The notes beneath the pieces are model-generated. The model was not told the DNA's origin. It made no database searches and worked only from the letters and a program-made list of their open reading frames with translations. DNA of 9,499 nt from Clostridiales bacterium (lineage in GTDB: Bacteria; Bacillota; Clostridia; Oscillospirales; Oscillospiraceae), in NCBI GenBank assembly GCA_004551945.1, contig SFPN01000047.1, positions 1 through 9,499 on the forward strand, in the 5' to 3' direction. The translations under genes were made by a program, and so were the position numbers. Shown here piece after piece: positions 9,166-9,499 of this stretch (position 1 is its first letter; each line of letters opens with the position of its first letter).

Positions 9166-9250
9166 GGGGCGGAGGGGGCGAGGGGGGGAGGCCCCCGGTG
9201 GGGTCGGGTGGGGGACCTTCCCGGAGGGGGGGGTCGGCCCCCCCCCCCCC
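9166..9250 (+). repeat. G-run cluster followed by a G8/C13 inverted run
   Basis: The plus strand carries many runs of three to eight G between 9166 and 9233. Then comes TCGG and an unbroken run of 13 C (9238-9250). G8 (9226-9233) can pair with the C run, giving a short-loop hairpin. The G runs could form a G-quadruplex on the plus (template) strand. In the precursor the C13 run becomes G13 about 20 bases after the candidate start. Homopolymer lengths here may include sequencing errors. Confidence 0.7.
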
Positions 9251-9266
9251 GAGAGGTACCTACCCT

Positions 9267-9290
9267 CCCCCTATATATATCCATTTTCGG
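9267..9290 (-). promoter_or_regulatory. Candidate RNA polymerase I core promoter and start
   Basis: The minus strand reads TATATATAGGGGGAGGGTA, with the TATA run at 9272-9279 and the G run at 9267-9271. Plant rDNA promoters (TATATA(A/G)GGGG, start at the purine before the Gs) and the Acanthamoeba rDNA promoter (TATATAAAGG) have the same layout. It also lies where composition changes from very GC-rich (ETS side) to AT-rich (spacer side), as expected at a transcription start. The likely +1 is the A or first G at 9272 or 9271. No experiment supports this, and Pol I promoters are poorly conserved between lineages. Confidence 0.55.
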
Positions 9291-9499
9291 ACTTCGGTTG
9301 ACGCATGCATTTTTATTCGGACCCTGAAACAGCATATCTCCTCAAAAAAATATGAACTAGAAAAACCGACACATGCTAGCATACGCTAAAAAATACGCCC
9401 TCTAAGAATATCCAACAAACAAAAAATTCAAAATTTTTCAAAAATTTTCGATGGCCAAACTGAGCAGCTTTTGGCCAAAAAAGTTCTGTTTTTTTGGGG
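9272..9499. other. Intergenic spacer, AT-rich, upstream of the rDNA promoter
   Basis: About 230 bases of AT-rich sequence, in sharp contrast to the rest of the window. It holds A-runs and T-runs with small palindromes (AAAATTTTT and AAAAATTTT, 9431-9448) and an 8-bp hairpin at 9452-9477. No subrepeats, telomere repeats or genes are seen. By position it is the end of the spacer where upstream Pol I elements or a terminator for the previous unit could lie. Confidence 0.65.
9452..9477. other. Inverted repeat in the spacer
   Basis: TGGCCAAA (9452-9459) and TTTGGCCA (9470-9477) form a perfect 8-bp inverted repeat with a 10-base gap. A run of seven T lies at 9489-9495. It could be a protein-binding palindrome or terminator-like hairpin; the sequence alone does not decide. 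Confidence 0.5.

Larger units (their letters stand above)
8025..9271 (-). other. 5' external transcribed spacer (5' ETS)
   Basis: About 1.25 kb of GC-rich sequence, rich in C and poly-purine or poly-pyrimidine runs, lies between the candidate Pol I start and the 18S 5' end. It would be the leader of the precursor, binding site for U3 snoRNP in other eukaryotes and removed early. Visible contents are a hairpin near the 18S 5' end (8046-8075), a CA tract (8659-8677) and a G-run cluster (9166-9250). No convincing coding gene, tRNA or 5S gene is present. The right-hand limit depends on the inferred start site. Confidence 0.75.

Noticed and set aside
9489..9499. T7 followed by GGGG at the right edge as a telomere repeat
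   Set aside because: There is only one unit and no repetition, so nothing supports a telomere.

Overview
This window is a nuclear ribosomal RNA transcription unit of a microbial eukaryote, lying entirely on the minus strand. I see no protein-coding gene. Read right to left, the order is: AT-rich intergenic spacer (IGS) with a candidate RNA polymerase I start, 5' external transcribed spacer (ETS), 18S rRNA, ITS1, 5.8S rRNA, ITS2, then 28S rRNA. The 28S runs off the left edge just 3' of the peptidyl-transferase adenosines. The many open frames are chance frames in GC-rich, heavily structured RNA genes.

Layout: partial 28S about 1-4422; ITS2 about 4423-4954; 5.8S about 4955-5137; ITS1 about 5138-5526; complete 18S about 5527-8024; 5' ETS about 8025-9271; promoter and IGS about 9267-9499. 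The ends of 18S are well anchored by universal terminal sequences. The ends of 5.8S, the 28S 5' end and the transcription start are estimates. One precursor would be made by Pol I from near 9271 leftward and processed into the three rRNAs.

The rRNAs are oversized. The 18S is about 2.5 kb against the usual 1.8 kb, with the excess in two places, the V4 and V8 regions. The 28S is already about 4.4 kb before its 3' domain, roughly 1.5 kb longer than the matching part of yeast 25S. Expansion segments resembling ES7, ES27 and ES31 are clearly enlarged. The catalytic and decoding cores are intact, and at least one helix (h45) shows compensatory change, so these look like functional genes rather than pseudogenes. 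The 5.8S is the most divergent piece.

Organism: a eukaryote, from the 18S-ITS1-5.8S-ITS2-28S order and eukaryote-type signatures. Long V4/V8 and GC-rich expansions occur in several protist groups (for example Acanthamoeba-like amoebae, myxomycetes, euglenids, some metamonads). I could not assign the lineage from memory. The most interesting points are the divergent 5.8S, the plant/Acanthamoeba-style TATATA-GGGGG candidate Pol I start at a sharp base-composition boundary, and the large paired purine/pyrimidine arms in the 18S expansions.
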